Source: Lysobacterales bacterium (lineage in GTDB: Bacteria > Pseudomonadota > Gammaproteobacteria > Xanthomonadales > S139-57). From it: DNA of 17,573 nt. Below the pieces are notes generated by a model. The model worked only from the letters and a program-made list of their open reading frames with translations. It ran no database searches and was not told the origin of the DNA. The stretch lies in the NCBI GenBank assembly GCA_026993285.1, contig JALWTZ010000279.1, positions 1 through 17,573 of the forward strand. The letters are read 5' to 3'. The translations under genes and the position numbers were made by a program. This document shows positions 1 to 6,773 of this stretch, piece by piece. Within the stretch, counting starts at the first letter, position 1; each line of letters begins with the position of its first letter.

Positions 1-1
1 A

Positions 2-706
2 ATTTCTTTTATGTATGATGAAATCGATCAATGTCTGCAGGCTGTCAGTGAAGAAAAAATAGCATTTGAATCACCTTATGATCGTTTAACACGCTTGGGT
101 TATGACACGAATTGTCTGATCATGAGCAAGGAATCATTACAGGCATTGCGAAAGCAACTACTGAATTCAGGAAAGATGAATGATTTAAAAAAGGTACTTA
201 AAATTGAAGCGAGCATGGAAGCGCCATTGCGTGATATCCGCAGCGACAATGCCAGCCCAGAGGTCATGGAAGAAGCTTATCAACAGCTAATGGATATCCT
301 GTATCAGTACATGGATGTGCTGTTTTATTCATCCAATGCAGAAGCAGTTTATAAGGCAGGTGAAGAATTTGCATGGATACGAGCCAATATGATCGTGATC
401 TATGGATTGGGCACACATAAATTGGCGTATGAAGACCCGCGGCATCCCATGTTGTACCCATACTTTAAAGCAATGATGGGTCTTTATGCTGGTGATGCTT
501 CATATGACTTCAAGCTTTATGCCCTGTTTCGTTATTGCCACCTAAAACAATGGCATTGTCAGGCCAAAATCAAGGAACGCTTTGAATTTGACCCCGGTTT
601 CGAAAGGCAATATGGTGATCTGGACGGTTATACCCTGTTCACACAAGTGGTAGCCACGCCCTATGTCGTGCAGCGAATGGCGCATTTGCAAAGTATTACC
701 CGTTGA
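2..706 (+). CDS. Family A anchored protein, copy A1 (5' end outside window)
   Basis: This is the C-terminal part of a family A protein; I do not recognise the family. The frame is open to the left edge (att tct ttt before the first ATG at 11) and aligns with the internal VAFLYDE stretch of the other copies, so the ATG at 11 is internal and the membrane anchor lies outside the window. The four family cysteines are present: one in DQC, one in DTNC and the pair in CHLKQWHC. The middle third differs from A3-A5 (for example an extra residue in the IVIYGLG region), while the last 50 or so residues are nearly identical to theirs, also at DNA level. That suggests recombination through the 3' end. The stop is followed at once by the composite fic/kinase block. 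A B gene probably precedes it outside the window. Confidence 0.8.
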   Translation: MSFMYDEIDQCLQAVSEEKIAFESPYDRLTRLGYDTNCLIMSKESLQALRKQLLNSGKMNDLKKVLKIEASMEAPLRDIRSDNASPEVMEEAYQQLMDILYQYMDVLFYSSNAEAVYKAGEEFAWIRANMIVIYGLGTHKLAYEDPRHPMLYPYFKAMMGLYAGDASYDFKLYALFRYCHLKQWHCQAKIKERFEFDPGFERQYGDLDGYTLFTQVVATPYVVQRMAHLQSITR

Positions 707-739
707 TGCCGGCCTGATCCATTCGATTTTCCCATTAGC

Positions 740-823
740 ATGAATGGTTCGACCATCACCAGGCGCCTGCCGCTGTGGTGTGCATACAGCCTGCTGCACA
801 AATCGTCGGGGCGCGGTTTTTGA
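740..823 (+). pseudogene. 5' fragment of the fic-like gene (copy 1)
   Basis: The first 19 or so codons (MNGSTITRRLPLWCAYSLL) match the start of the intact Fic-family gene at 6806, and the 30 or so bases upstream match too. After codon 19 the sequence diverges and reaches TGA at 821-823, leaving a 27-codon remnant. It lacks the whole Fic catalytic core. I read it as a duplication scar, not a working small gene. Confidence 0.75.
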
Positions 824-871
824 TCATGAATCCTTGATGTAACCACTGCACATTCCGTTGCTGTAACACCA

Positions 872-1060
872 GGTACAGGCTGTAACCATGTTCTGGAAGG
901 GTGGCTGTTTGAACTCTATGCCACCACCAAGCACTCGGGTACCGGCCTGGCCAACGTTTGCCAGATTGTGGAAAGCCACGGTGGCCGCATCCGTGCATGG
1001 AACCGTGAAGAAGGGGGTGCCTGCGTGGAGCTGCTGTTTCCACTGCAATCCATGAAATAA
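872..1060 (+). pseudogene. 3' fragment of a sensor histidine kinase gene (probably ntrY), copy 1
   Basis: From about 893 the frame reads LFELYATTKHSGTGLANV, then IVESHGGRIRAWNREEGG and ELLFPLQSMK before TAA. This is the end of a HATPase_c domain: the F-box region, the TTK motif, a GTGL G2 box and the terminal beta strands. The G2 box is two residues shorter than the usual GTGLGLA. Homology may start at about 872 (GTGC, then HVLE). All upstream kinase domains are missing. Because an NtrX-type regulator follows the array at 7577, the parent gene is most likely ntrY, expected left of the window. Confidence 0.7.
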
Positions 1061-1061
1061 G

Positions 1062-1089
1062 TAATAATTTAAATACTATACAATTATTA
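1062..1089. repeat. AT-rich inverted repeat upstream of B1
   Basis: Arms TAATAATT (1062-1069) and AATTATTA (1082-1089) form a perfect 8-bp inverted repeat around a 12-base loop, followed by a short T run. It starts just after the kinase stop codon and ends about 20 bases before the -35 box of the B promoter. It could be a weak terminator of kinase transcription, an operator, or an UP-like AT-rich element. It is repeated at 5188-5215, where only the loop differs (one T to C). Confidence 0.5.
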
Positions 1090-1109
1090 TTTTTGCCTTA
1101 TAAAAGGGG

Positions 1110-1137
1110 TTGACAGTTTTAAATCAATAATTACAAT
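1110..1137 (+). promoter_or_regulatory. Sigma-70 promoter of B1-A2
   Basis: A perfect -35 TTGACA (1110-1115) is separated by 16 bases from -10 TACAAT (1132-1137). Transcription should start at about 1144. This places the ATG at 1136 inside the -10 region and supports the ATG at 1169 as the B1 start. The same promoter is present at 5237-5264. Confidence 0.75.
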
Positions 1138-1168
1138 GCGCCGTCCATTCAATCAGGACGACGGAATC

Positions 1169-1675
1169 ATGCTAAAACCGCTCAGCAGCGCAATACTCTT
1201 TACATTGTGTTTTAACTCAGCTATCGCACAGGAAGCCCCTACAGAACTCGACCCCATTACCGTCAATGGTGATGCCGTAGGTAGTGGTGGCCAGGATGTG
1301 GTCAATGTGGGCGGCTCCGGCCCCTGGGACTGGACCTCGGACGACACGGCGGAACGGGATGATGACGGGCAAAATGGGATCAATAACAACTGCCAGGGCG
1401 GTAAGGTAGCGCAAAACAAGATTGTCCAGAATCTAACAGCAACGGGCGTGAGTTGTAGGGATGATGATAGAGTAATTCTTCGTAAGGTATGCCGAGAGCG
1501 CCGAAGTCTATGGGATATGGTGTGTAGTATTTTTAAGCCAGGCAATGAAGGGCTCATTTGCACCAATAACAGAGAATATAAATTAACTTTTAAGGATGGA
1601 ACTGGCGTGTTTGTCTGTAATGCTGTCAGTTCACAACATTGTGGATATATCAAGAAGAAAAATGCAAATGATTAA
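1169..1675 (+). CDS. Family B small secreted cysteine-rich protein, B1
   Basis: The product has 168 residues and I do not recognise the family. Residues 1-20 are a signal peptide: Lys-3, a hydrophobic core, then AIA before QEAP, a signal peptidase I site. Residues 21-65 form a Gly/Asp-rich leader (LDPITVNG, VNVGGSG, WDWTSDD) almost identical to B2. The rest is a cysteine-rich domain that differs strongly from B2. Six cysteines are shared with B2 (75, 96, 108, 131, 150 and 158 here), which suggests up to three disulfides; Cys119 is extra. ATG 1169 is chosen because an upstream in-frame ATG (1136) lies inside the -10 box. The stop at 1673-1675 overlaps the start of A2, so the pair is probably translationally coupled. 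An exported effector, binding protein or peptide-like factor is possible; none is demonstrated. Confidence 0.8.
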   Translation: MLKPLSSAILFTLCFNSAIAQEAPTELDPITVNGDAVGSGGQDVVNVGGSGPWDWTSDDTAERDDDGQNGINNNCQGGKVAQNKIVQNLTATGVSCRDDDRVILRKVCRERRSLWDMVCSIFKPGNEGLICTNNREYKLTFKDGTGVFVCNAVSSQHCGYIKKKNAND

Positions 1676-2636
1676 AAAAACTGTTGTCATATCCGTGGTT
1701 GTATTGATATTGGCCACCTGGTTGTTCCTTGAAGGATACAAGAATGGCCGGGTGTCTATAAATTTTGCAATGAGGCAGCCTGCTTTTCGTGATGTGGCAT
1801 ATAAAAAGGTATCAAACAGCAAGGAAATTCATTCAAAAGCTAAGAAGAAGTTGAATGCATATGCGGAGATGAAAAAAACAATTGGTCAATCGGGTAAACA
1901 GAGAATAGAAATGGAAAATCTTGATGCAATGACAATGATAGAGCAATCTACTCTTTTCTTTGATGTCCAGCATTGCATAGAATACTTTAAGATGAATAAA
2001 ATTAATTCAGCTAAATATGCTGATCCTGAAGATGCAGAGGCAACCGAATGTGCAGAAATGGATCTGAGTGAATATGAATGGCTGAAGCAGACAATTGCAG
2101 AAAAAGAGGAGCAAGCAGATCTAAAGAAGGTATTGGGTTTGATGAGGGATTTGGAGGAAATCATGGAAGATGCTGCTTCTGGAAACACCCGCTTCAAGAA
2201 AGAAGAGGAAGTGTATCAGTATATCACAGACCTAATGGTTCAGTATCTGGATGTTCTTTTTTACTCACAAAATCCAGATGCTGTGTTTTATGCGGGTAGT
2301 CAGTTTTCATGGCTAAGAATGGAGTTGGTGTTTGGTGGTTTTGGTCATATTCATTTTTCAGATAAAGATGTTAGTCATCCCATGGACTATGATTTTTATA
2401 GACTTATGAATTCTCCTTATTCTCAACCATATTTTGACAATCATGTTTTATACGGATTGTTTAGGTATTGTTATCTCAGGCAGTGGCAGTGTGAGCGTAA
2501 AATTAAAGAACGCTATATGGGTATTGACTTTTTTGATAAATACTCTCAACTCAACGGTTATGAATTGTTCACTCAAGTAGTAAGCAACCCTTATATGATT
2601 CAAAAAATGGAATATTTACAAAGCATAACCCATTAG
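1668..2636 (+). CDS. Family A anchored protein, divergent copy A2
   Basis: The product has 322 residues. Residues 5-20 are a hydrophobic anchor after MIKK, predicting an inner-membrane protein with the bulk in the periplasm. The cysteine pattern is the same as in the other copies (Cys103, Cys128 and the pair in CYLRQWQC), and so are the conserved blocks YLDVLFYS, FSWLR, DKDVSHPM, GYELFTQVV and YLQSIT. Otherwise it is far more divergent than A1, A3, A4 and A5, has a longer basic linker, and is the most AT-rich gene in the window. ATG 1668 overlaps the B1 stop and aligns with the TTG starts of A4 and A5; ATG 1662 is an alternative that adds two residues. It pairs with B1, whose C-terminal half is equally divergent from B2. 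Confidence 0.8.
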   Translation: MIKKTVVISVVVLILATWLFLEGYKNGRVSINFAMRQPAFRDVAYKKVSNSKEIHSKAKKKLNAYAEMKKTIGQSGKQRIEMENLDAMTMIEQSTLFFDVQHCIEYFKMNKINSAKYADPEDAEATECAEMDLSEYEWLKQTIAEKEEQADLKKVLGLMRDLEEIMEDAASGNTRFKKEEEVYQYITDLMVQYLDVLFYSQNPDAVFYAGSQFSWLRMELVFGGFGHIHFSDKDVSHPMDYDFYRLMNSPYSQPYFDNHVLYGLFRYCYLRQWQCERKIKERYMGIDFFDKYSQLNGYELFTQVVSNPYMIQKMEYLQSITH

Positions 2637-2727
2637 TAAATTAAAAATGGGTTGTAGGTGTTGTAAATATCGTCATGGATAATCAAAGAATTTATATAAG
2701 CTGACATCTTTATATAGGGAAAAGGTA
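2637..2727 (+). other. AT-rich spacer between A2 and A3
   Basis: These 91 bases hold no B gene, unlike the region before A2, A4 and A5. The only structure seen is an inverted repeat, TATATAA (2693-2699) and TTATATA (2710-2716), just before the A3 start. There is no convincing promoter, so A3 may be read from the B1 promoter. Confidence 0.4.
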
Positions 2728-3705
2728 TTGAAAAACAGGTATCTTATAGTTGGTTTTACCGTATTGAGCGTACTGATCTGGTATGGCTTTTGGAGTACTG
2801 AGGCCAACGAACAGCAGTCATCATCCCAAACCGGTTATAAACCAGCCCTGCTGTCGCGTCCGTCGAAATCATCAGTATCCAGGCAGGCTCCGCATGCTGG
2901 TGAATCCATTAAAAATCGAACTGTGCTCACAGCAGAAACCTGGCGCAAGGCAATGTCCAAACCAGATGCGCTGGACATGGAGACCATGACCGAACTGGAA
3001 GTGGCTTTCCTTTATGATGAAATCGACCATTGCATTGCGGCGATCAGCGAAGAAAAAGCGGTGTTTGAACAACCGCATGCTCGCTTGACGCGCCTGGGTT
3101 ATGACACAGCTTGTCTGACCATGAGCGCAGAAGAATTACAGGCATTGCGTGAGCGTTTGCTGAATTCGGGAAAAATGGATGACCTGAAGAAGTTTTTTCA
3201 AATTGAAAAGCAAAAGAAGGAACTGGAACAGGATGTACGTGATGGAAAGTATTCTCGTGAGAATCTGGAAGAGGCCTATCAGCAGCTTCTGGTGATTATG
3301 TATCAATATCTGGATATCCTTTTTTATTCAAATAATCCAGAGGCTGTATGGAAGGCTGCAAAGGAATTTTCCTGGTTGCGGACCAATATGGTCTATGGTG
3401 GCGGAAAAGCCTACATTCATTATTCGGATGATGATTTGAATCACCCCATGATTACTCCTTTCGCAAATGAAATGGTGAAGCATTATGCAGGAGATAATTC
3501 CTACGATTATAAGCTTTACGGCCTGTTTCGCTACTGCCACCTCAAGCAATGGCATTGTCAGGCCAAGATCAAGGAAAGCTATGACAGTGACCCCGGTTTC
3601 GAAAGGCAATATGGTGATCTGGACGGTTATACCCTGTTCACACAAGTGGTCGCCACGCCCTATGTCGTTCAGGCAATGGTGCATTTGCAAAGCATTACCC
3701 GTTGA
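2728..3705 (+). CDS. Family A anchored protein, copy A3
   Basis: The product has 325 residues. An N-terminal anchor (about residues 6-20, ending in SVLIWYGFW) is followed by a variable Gln/Ser/Pro-rich linker to about residue 85, then the conserved domain with four cysteines (one in DHC, one in DTAC and two in CHLKQWHC). The domain is nearly identical to A4 and A5. The TTG start is supported by alignment with the TTG starts of A4 and A5 and by an upstream GGGAAAAGG. It is the only complete A copy with no B sequence directly upstream. Past its TGA stop (3703-3705) the same frame continues into the B remnant psi-B. Confidence 0.8.
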   Translation: MKNRYLIVGFTVLSVLIWYGFWSTEANEQQSSSQTGYKPALLSRPSKSSVSRQAPHAGESIKNRTVLTAETWRKAMSKPDALDMETMTELEVAFLYDEIDHCIAAISEEKAVFEQPHARLTRLGYDTACLTMSAEELQALRERLLNSGKMDDLKKFFQIEKQKKELEQDVRDGKYSRENLEEAYQQLLVIMYQYLDILFYSNNPEAVWKAAKEFSWLRTNMVYGGGKAYIHYSDDDLNHPMITPFANEMVKHYAGDNSYDYKLYGLFRYCHLKQWHCQAKIKESYDSDPGFERQYGDLDGYTLFTQVVATPYVVQAMVHLQSITR

Positions 3706-3732
3706 TACAGGCCTGATAACGCCGTTTTTCTT

Positions 3733-3855
3733 GGCCTGGTGTGTGAGAAAGGAAATGTGCATGAAATTAAGTTCAGGGATGGCTCAGTAACTTTCGAGTG
3801 TAATGGTGGAAGCAGCCAGGATTGTAGCCCGATTATCAAGAGAGAATACCGTTGA
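3733..3855 (+). pseudogene. psi-B, 3' remnant of a family B gene
   Basis: Forty codons match the C-terminus of B2 (GLVCEK, HEIKFRDGSVTFECNG, SSQDC, IIKRE) and end at TGA 3853-3855. The promoter, signal peptide, leader and first half of the Cys-rich domain are absent. The last cysteine of B2 is Tyr here. The left junction falls just before GGCCTGGTGTG, about 27 bases after the A3 stop. The stop overlaps the TTG start of A4 (TTGA), exactly as B2 overlaps A5, so A4 once had its own B gene. Confidence 0.8.
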
Positions 3856-4832
3856 AACATAAAACCAATCTGTCAGTCATTGTGCTGTTAACTTTGATTG
3901 TTGTGTTCTGGTTTGGCTACCAGGATGAGCACGAGCAACCGGAGAAAATACTTGAGCTCGTACAACAACCGGCTTCTGGTCAAGTAGCGTCAGCCAATCC
4001 TTCAACACAGCAGACCCCCCGCACAGGGGAGTCTCCCAGACAGGTTGCGGTGAAACCCCCTAAAGCCACACAACCAATCTGGGAGGAGCCGGAAAGTCTG
4101 GATATCAATGCCATGACCGAGGTGGAAGTGGCTTTCCTTTATGATGAACTCGACCATTGCATAGCGGCGATCAGCGAAGAAAAAGCGGTGTTTGAACAAC
4201 CGCATGATCGCTTGACGCGCCTGGGTTATGACACAGCTTGTCTGACCATGAGCGCAGAAGAATTACAGGTATTGCGTGAGCGATTGCTGAATTCGGGAAA
4301 AATGGATGACCTGAAGAGGTTTTTTCAAATTGAAAAGCAAAAGAAGGAACTGGAACAGGATGTACTTGATGGTAAGTATTCTCGTGAAAATCTGGAAGAA
4401 GCCTATCAGCAGCTTCTGGTGATTATGTATCAGTATCTGGATATCCTTTTTTATTCGAATAATCCAGAGGCCGTATGGAAGGCGGCAAACGAGTTTTCCT
4501 GGTTGCGGGCCAATATGGTTTATGGTGGTGGAAATGCCTATATTCGTTATTCGGACGATGATTTGAATCACCCCATGATTCGTCCTTTCAGAACGGCAAT
4601 GGTGAAGCATTTTGCAGGAGATGACTCCTACGATTTTGACTTATACGCCTTTTTTCGCTATTGCTACCTCAAGCAATGGCATTGTCAGGCCAAGATCAAG
4701 GAACGCTATGACAGTGACCCCGGTTTCGAAAGGCAATACGGTGATCTGGACGGTTATACCCTGTTCACACAAGTGGTCGCCACGCCCTATGTCGTGCAGC
4801 GGATGGCGCATTTGCAAAGTATTACCCGTTGA
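3852..4832 (+). CDS. Family A anchored protein, copy A4
   Basis: The product has 326 residues. The anchor spans about residues 7-22 after a basic start (MKHKTN). A Pro/Gln/Thr-rich linker runs to about residue 80. The conserved domain carries Cys103, Cys130, Cys271 and Cys278, the last two in a CX6C arrangement. TTG 3852 has an AGAGAG sequence upstream and the same length and position as the start of A5. The family function is unknown; topology predicts an inner-membrane-tethered periplasmic protein that may form two disulfides. The linker and domain are close to A5. It is followed by the second composite scar block. Confidence 0.8.
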   Translation: MKHKTNLSVIVLLTLIVVFWFGYQDEHEQPEKILELVQQPASGQVASANPSTQQTPRTGESPRQVAVKPPKATQPIWEEPESLDINAMTEVEVAFLYDELDHCIAAISEEKAVFEQPHDRLTRLGYDTACLTMSAEELQVLRERLLNSGKMDDLKRFFQIEKQKKELEQDVLDGKYSRENLEEAYQQLLVIMYQYLDILFYSNNPEAVWKAANEFSWLRANMVYGGGNAYIRYSDDDLNHPMIRPFRTAMVKHFAGDDSYDFDLYAFFRYCYLKQWHCQAKIKERYDSDPGFERQYGDLDGYTLFTQVVATPYVVQRMAHLQSITR

Positions 4833-4865
4833 TGCCGGCCTGATTCGTTCGATTTTCCCATTAGC

Positions 4866-4955
4866 ATGAATGGTTCGACCACCACCAGGCGCCTGCCACT
4901 CTGGTGTGCATACAGCCTGCTGCACAAATCGTCGGGGCGCGGTTTTTGGTCATGA
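4866..4955 (+). pseudogene. 5' fragment of the fic-like gene (copy 2)
   Basis: The first 19 or so codons match the intact gene at 6806 (MNGSTTTRRLPLWCAYSLL), then the sequence diverges as in copy 1 and stops at TGA 4953-4955 after 29 codons. There is no Fic motif. This is a duplication scar. Confidence 0.75.
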
Positions 4956-4997
4956 ATCCTTGATGTAACCACTGCACCTTCCGTTGCTGTAACACCA

Positions 4998-5186
4998 GGT
5001 ACAGGCTGTAACCATGTTCTGGAAGGGTGGCTGTTTGAACTCTATGCCACTACCAAGCACTAGGGTACCGGCCTGGCCAACGTTTGCCAGATTGTGGAAA
5101 GCCACGGTGGCCGCATCCGTGCATGGAACCGTGAAGAAAAGGGTGCCTGCGTGGAGCTGCTGTTTCCACTGCAATCCACGAAATAA
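4998..5186 (+). pseudogene. 3' fragment of a sensor histidine kinase gene (probably ntrY), copy 2
   Basis: This is the same HATPase_c C-terminal fragment as at 872-1060. Here the codon after TTKH is TAG, so even the fragment's frame is broken, and EGG near the end reads EKG. It ends in TAA at 5184-5186. The internal stop confirms that the block is under no coding constraint. Confidence 0.7.
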
Positions 5187-5187
5187 G

Positions 5188-5215
5188 TAATAATTCAAAT
5201 ACTATACAATTATTA
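5188..5215. repeat. AT-rich inverted repeat upstream of B2
   Basis: Arms TAATAATT (5188-5195) and AATTATTA (5208-5215) are identical to those at 1062-1089, although the loop has one change. It lies between the kinase remnant and the B2 promoter. Confidence 0.5.
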
Positions 5216-5236
5216 TTTTTGCCTTTTAAAAAGGGG

Positions 5237-5264
5237 TTGACAGTTTTAAATCAATAATTACAAT
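5237..5264 (+). promoter_or_regulatory. Sigma-70 promoter of B2-A5
   Basis: TTGACA (5237-5242), a 16-base spacer and TACAAT (5259-5264). The core is identical to the B1 promoter, so both modules should respond to the same signals. Confidence 0.75.
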
Positions 5265-5295
5265 GCACCGTCCATTCAATCAGGACGACGGAATC

Positions 5296-5796
5296 ATGCT
5301 AAAACCGCTCAGCAGCGCAATACTCTTGACACTGTGTTTTAACTCAGCTATCGCACAAGAAGCTCCCACGGAACTCGACCCCATTACCGTCAATGGCGAT
5401 GCCGTAGGCAGTGGTGGCCAGGATGTGGTCAATGTGGGCGGCTCCGGCCCCTGGGACTGGACCTCGGATGACACGGCGGAACGGGATGATACTTCAGATT
5501 ATGGTGATGATGAATGTCAAGGGGGTAAGACAGCGTATAACAAAATACGAACTAATCTGGTTGCAACAGGCGTGAGTTGCAAAGCCAGTGATGAAGCTAT
5601 CATTGCAAAAGTATGCCGTAAAATGAGATGCTTAAGGGATCTTATTCGAAGTGGTTTCAAGCCTGGGAGCGAGGGCCTGGTGTGTGAGAAAAGAACCAGG
5701 CATGAGATCAAGTTCAGGGATGGCTCAGTAACTTTCGAGTGTAATGGTAAAAGCAGCCAGGATTGTGGCCAGATTATCAAGAGAGAATGTCGTTGA
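5296..5796 (+). CDS. Family B small secreted cysteine-rich protein, B2
   Basis: The product has 166 residues. The signal peptide and Gly-rich leader (residues 1-65) are nearly identical to B1. From residue 66 the proteins diverge, sharing mainly the cysteine framework and short blocks (CQGGK, ATGVSC, FKPG.EGL, SSQ.CG). Cysteines are at 74, 95, 107, 112, 130, 149, 157 and 165; eight is an even number, consistent with an oxidised exported protein. The C-terminal 40 residues match psi-B. ATG 5296 is chosen over ATG 5263, which lies in the -10 box. The TGA stop overlaps the A5 start, indicating coupled translation. Confidence 0.8.
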   Translation: MLKPLSSAILLTLCFNSAIAQEAPTELDPITVNGDAVGSGGQDVVNVGGSGPWDWTSDDTAERDDTSDYGDDECQGGKTAYNKIRTNLVATGVSCKASDEAIIAKVCRKMRCLRDLIRSGFKPGSEGLVCEKRTRHEIKFRDGSVTFECNGKSSQDCGQIIKRECR

Positions 5797-6773
5797 ATCT
5801 TAGAACTATTCTGCCGGCGATTGCATTGCTCGCGCTGTCTGCCCTGGTTTGGTTAGACAGCCAGGATGATGAGCAGCAACCGGCGCAAATGCTTGAACCT
5901 GTACAACAACCGATTGCTGGACAGGCAGCGTCAGCCACGCCTCCAACACAGCAGACCCCCAACACAGGGGAGTCTCCCAGACAGGTTGCGGTGAAACCCC
6001 CTAAAGCCACACAACCAATCTGGGAGGAGCCGGAAAGTCTGGATATCAATGCCATGACCGAGCTGGAAGTGGCTTTCCTTTATGATGAACTCGACCATTG
6101 CATAGCGGCGATCAGCGAAGAAAAAGCGGTGTTTGAACAACCGCATGATCGCTTGACGCGCCTGGGTTATGACACAGCTTGTTTGACCATGAGCGCAGAA
6201 GAATTACAGGCATTGCGTGAGCAATTGCTGAATTCGGGGAAAATGGATGACCTGAAGAAGTTTTTTCAAATTGAAAAGCAAAAGAAGGAACTGGAACAGG
6301 ATGTACGTGATGGAAAGTATTCTCGTGAGAATCTAGAAGAGGCCTATCAGCAGCTTCTGGTGATTATGTATCAGTATCTGGATATCCTTTTTTATTCGAA
6401 TAATCCAGAAGCTGTATGGAAGGCAGCAAAAGAATTTGCCTGGTTGCGGGCCAATATGGTTTATGGCGGGGGCAATGCTATTATTCATTATTCGGACGAT
6501 GATTTGAATCACCCCATGGTTACTCCTTTCGCAAATGAAATGATGAATCATTATGCAGGAGATAATTCCTACAATTATAAGTTATACGGCCTATTTCGCT
6601 ACTGCCACCTCAAGCAATGGCATTGTCAGGCCAAGATCAAGGAACGCTATGAATATTACCCTGGATTCGAAAGGCAATATGGTGATCTGGACGGTTATAC
6701 CCTGTTCACACAAGTGGTAGCCACGCCCTATGTCGTTCAGGCAATGGTGCATTTGCAAAGTATTACCCGTTGA
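5793..6773 (+). CDS. Family A anchored protein, copy A5
   Basis: The product has 326 residues and is the last array copy. An N-terminal anchor (about residues 5-18) is followed by a Gln/Pro-rich linker close to that of A4 and the conserved four-cysteine domain. TTG 5793 is preferred because it aligns with the TTG of A4, gives the same length, overlaps the B2 stop (TTGA), and has AGAGAG seven bases upstream. ATG 5787 is in frame but too close to that ribosome-binding sequence. The intact fic gene starts 32 bases after the stop, in the order that the scar blocks preserve. Confidence 0.8.
   Translation: MNLRTILPAIALLALSALVWLDSQDDEQQPAQMLEPVQQPIAGQAASATPPTQQTPNTGESPRQVAVKPPKATQPIWEEPESLDINAMTELEVAFLYDELDHCIAAISEEKAVFEQPHDRLTRLGYDTACLTMSAEELQALREQLLNSGKMDDLKKFFQIEKQKKELEQDVRDGKYSRENLEEAYQQLLVIMYQYLDILFYSNNPEAVWKAAKEFAWLRANMVYGGGNAIIHYSDDDLNHPMVTPFANEMMNHYAGDNSYNYKLYGLFRYCHLKQWHCQAKIKERYEYYPGFERQYGDLDGYTLFTQVVATPYVVQAMVHLQSITR

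Larger units (their letters stand above)
548..1363 (+). repeat. Long direct repeat, copy 1 (A 3' end to B 5' half)
   Basis: This stretch of about 0.8 kb is nearly identical to 4674-5490, with a constant offset of 4126-4127 bases. It contains the 3' end of a family A gene, a fic 5' fragment, a kinase 3' fragment, an AT-rich inverted repeat, the B promoter, and the B signal peptide plus Gly-rich leader. Identity breaks at the GATGAT after the codons for AERDD in B. The repeat is the footprint of a tandem duplication and a substrate for further recombination. Confidence 0.85.
4674..5490 (+). repeat. Long direct repeat, copy 2 (A 3' end to B 5' half)
   Basis: Near-identical to 548-1363, with the same order: A 3' end, fic 5' fragment, kinase 3' fragment, inverted repeat, promoter, B 5' half. 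Differences are scattered single bases, including one that puts a TAG stop in the kinase fragment. Two such copies in direct orientation can recombine to delete or amplify the 4.1 kb between them. Confidence 0.85.

Noticed and set aside
740..823. The 27- and 29-codon fic fragments as functional small proteins
   Set aside because: They keep only the first 19 or so codons of fic and then run into unrelated sequence and different stops in the two copies.
756..1048. Open frames on the minus strand across the first composite block, repeated at 4787-5198
   Set aside because: They run antisense to the fic and kinase fragments, have no recognisable domain or ribosome-binding site, and exist twice only because the block is duplicated.
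1136..1168. Upstream in-frame ATG that would add 11 residues to B1 (and likewise 5263 for B2)
   Set aside because: The ATG overlaps the -10 box, so it would not be in the transcript, and it would bury the signal peptide.
548..5490. CRISPR array or insertion sequence as an explanation for the repeats
   Set aside because: The repeats are long, gene-derived and in direct orientation. There are no short regular repeats with spacers, no transposase, and no terminal inverted repeats.
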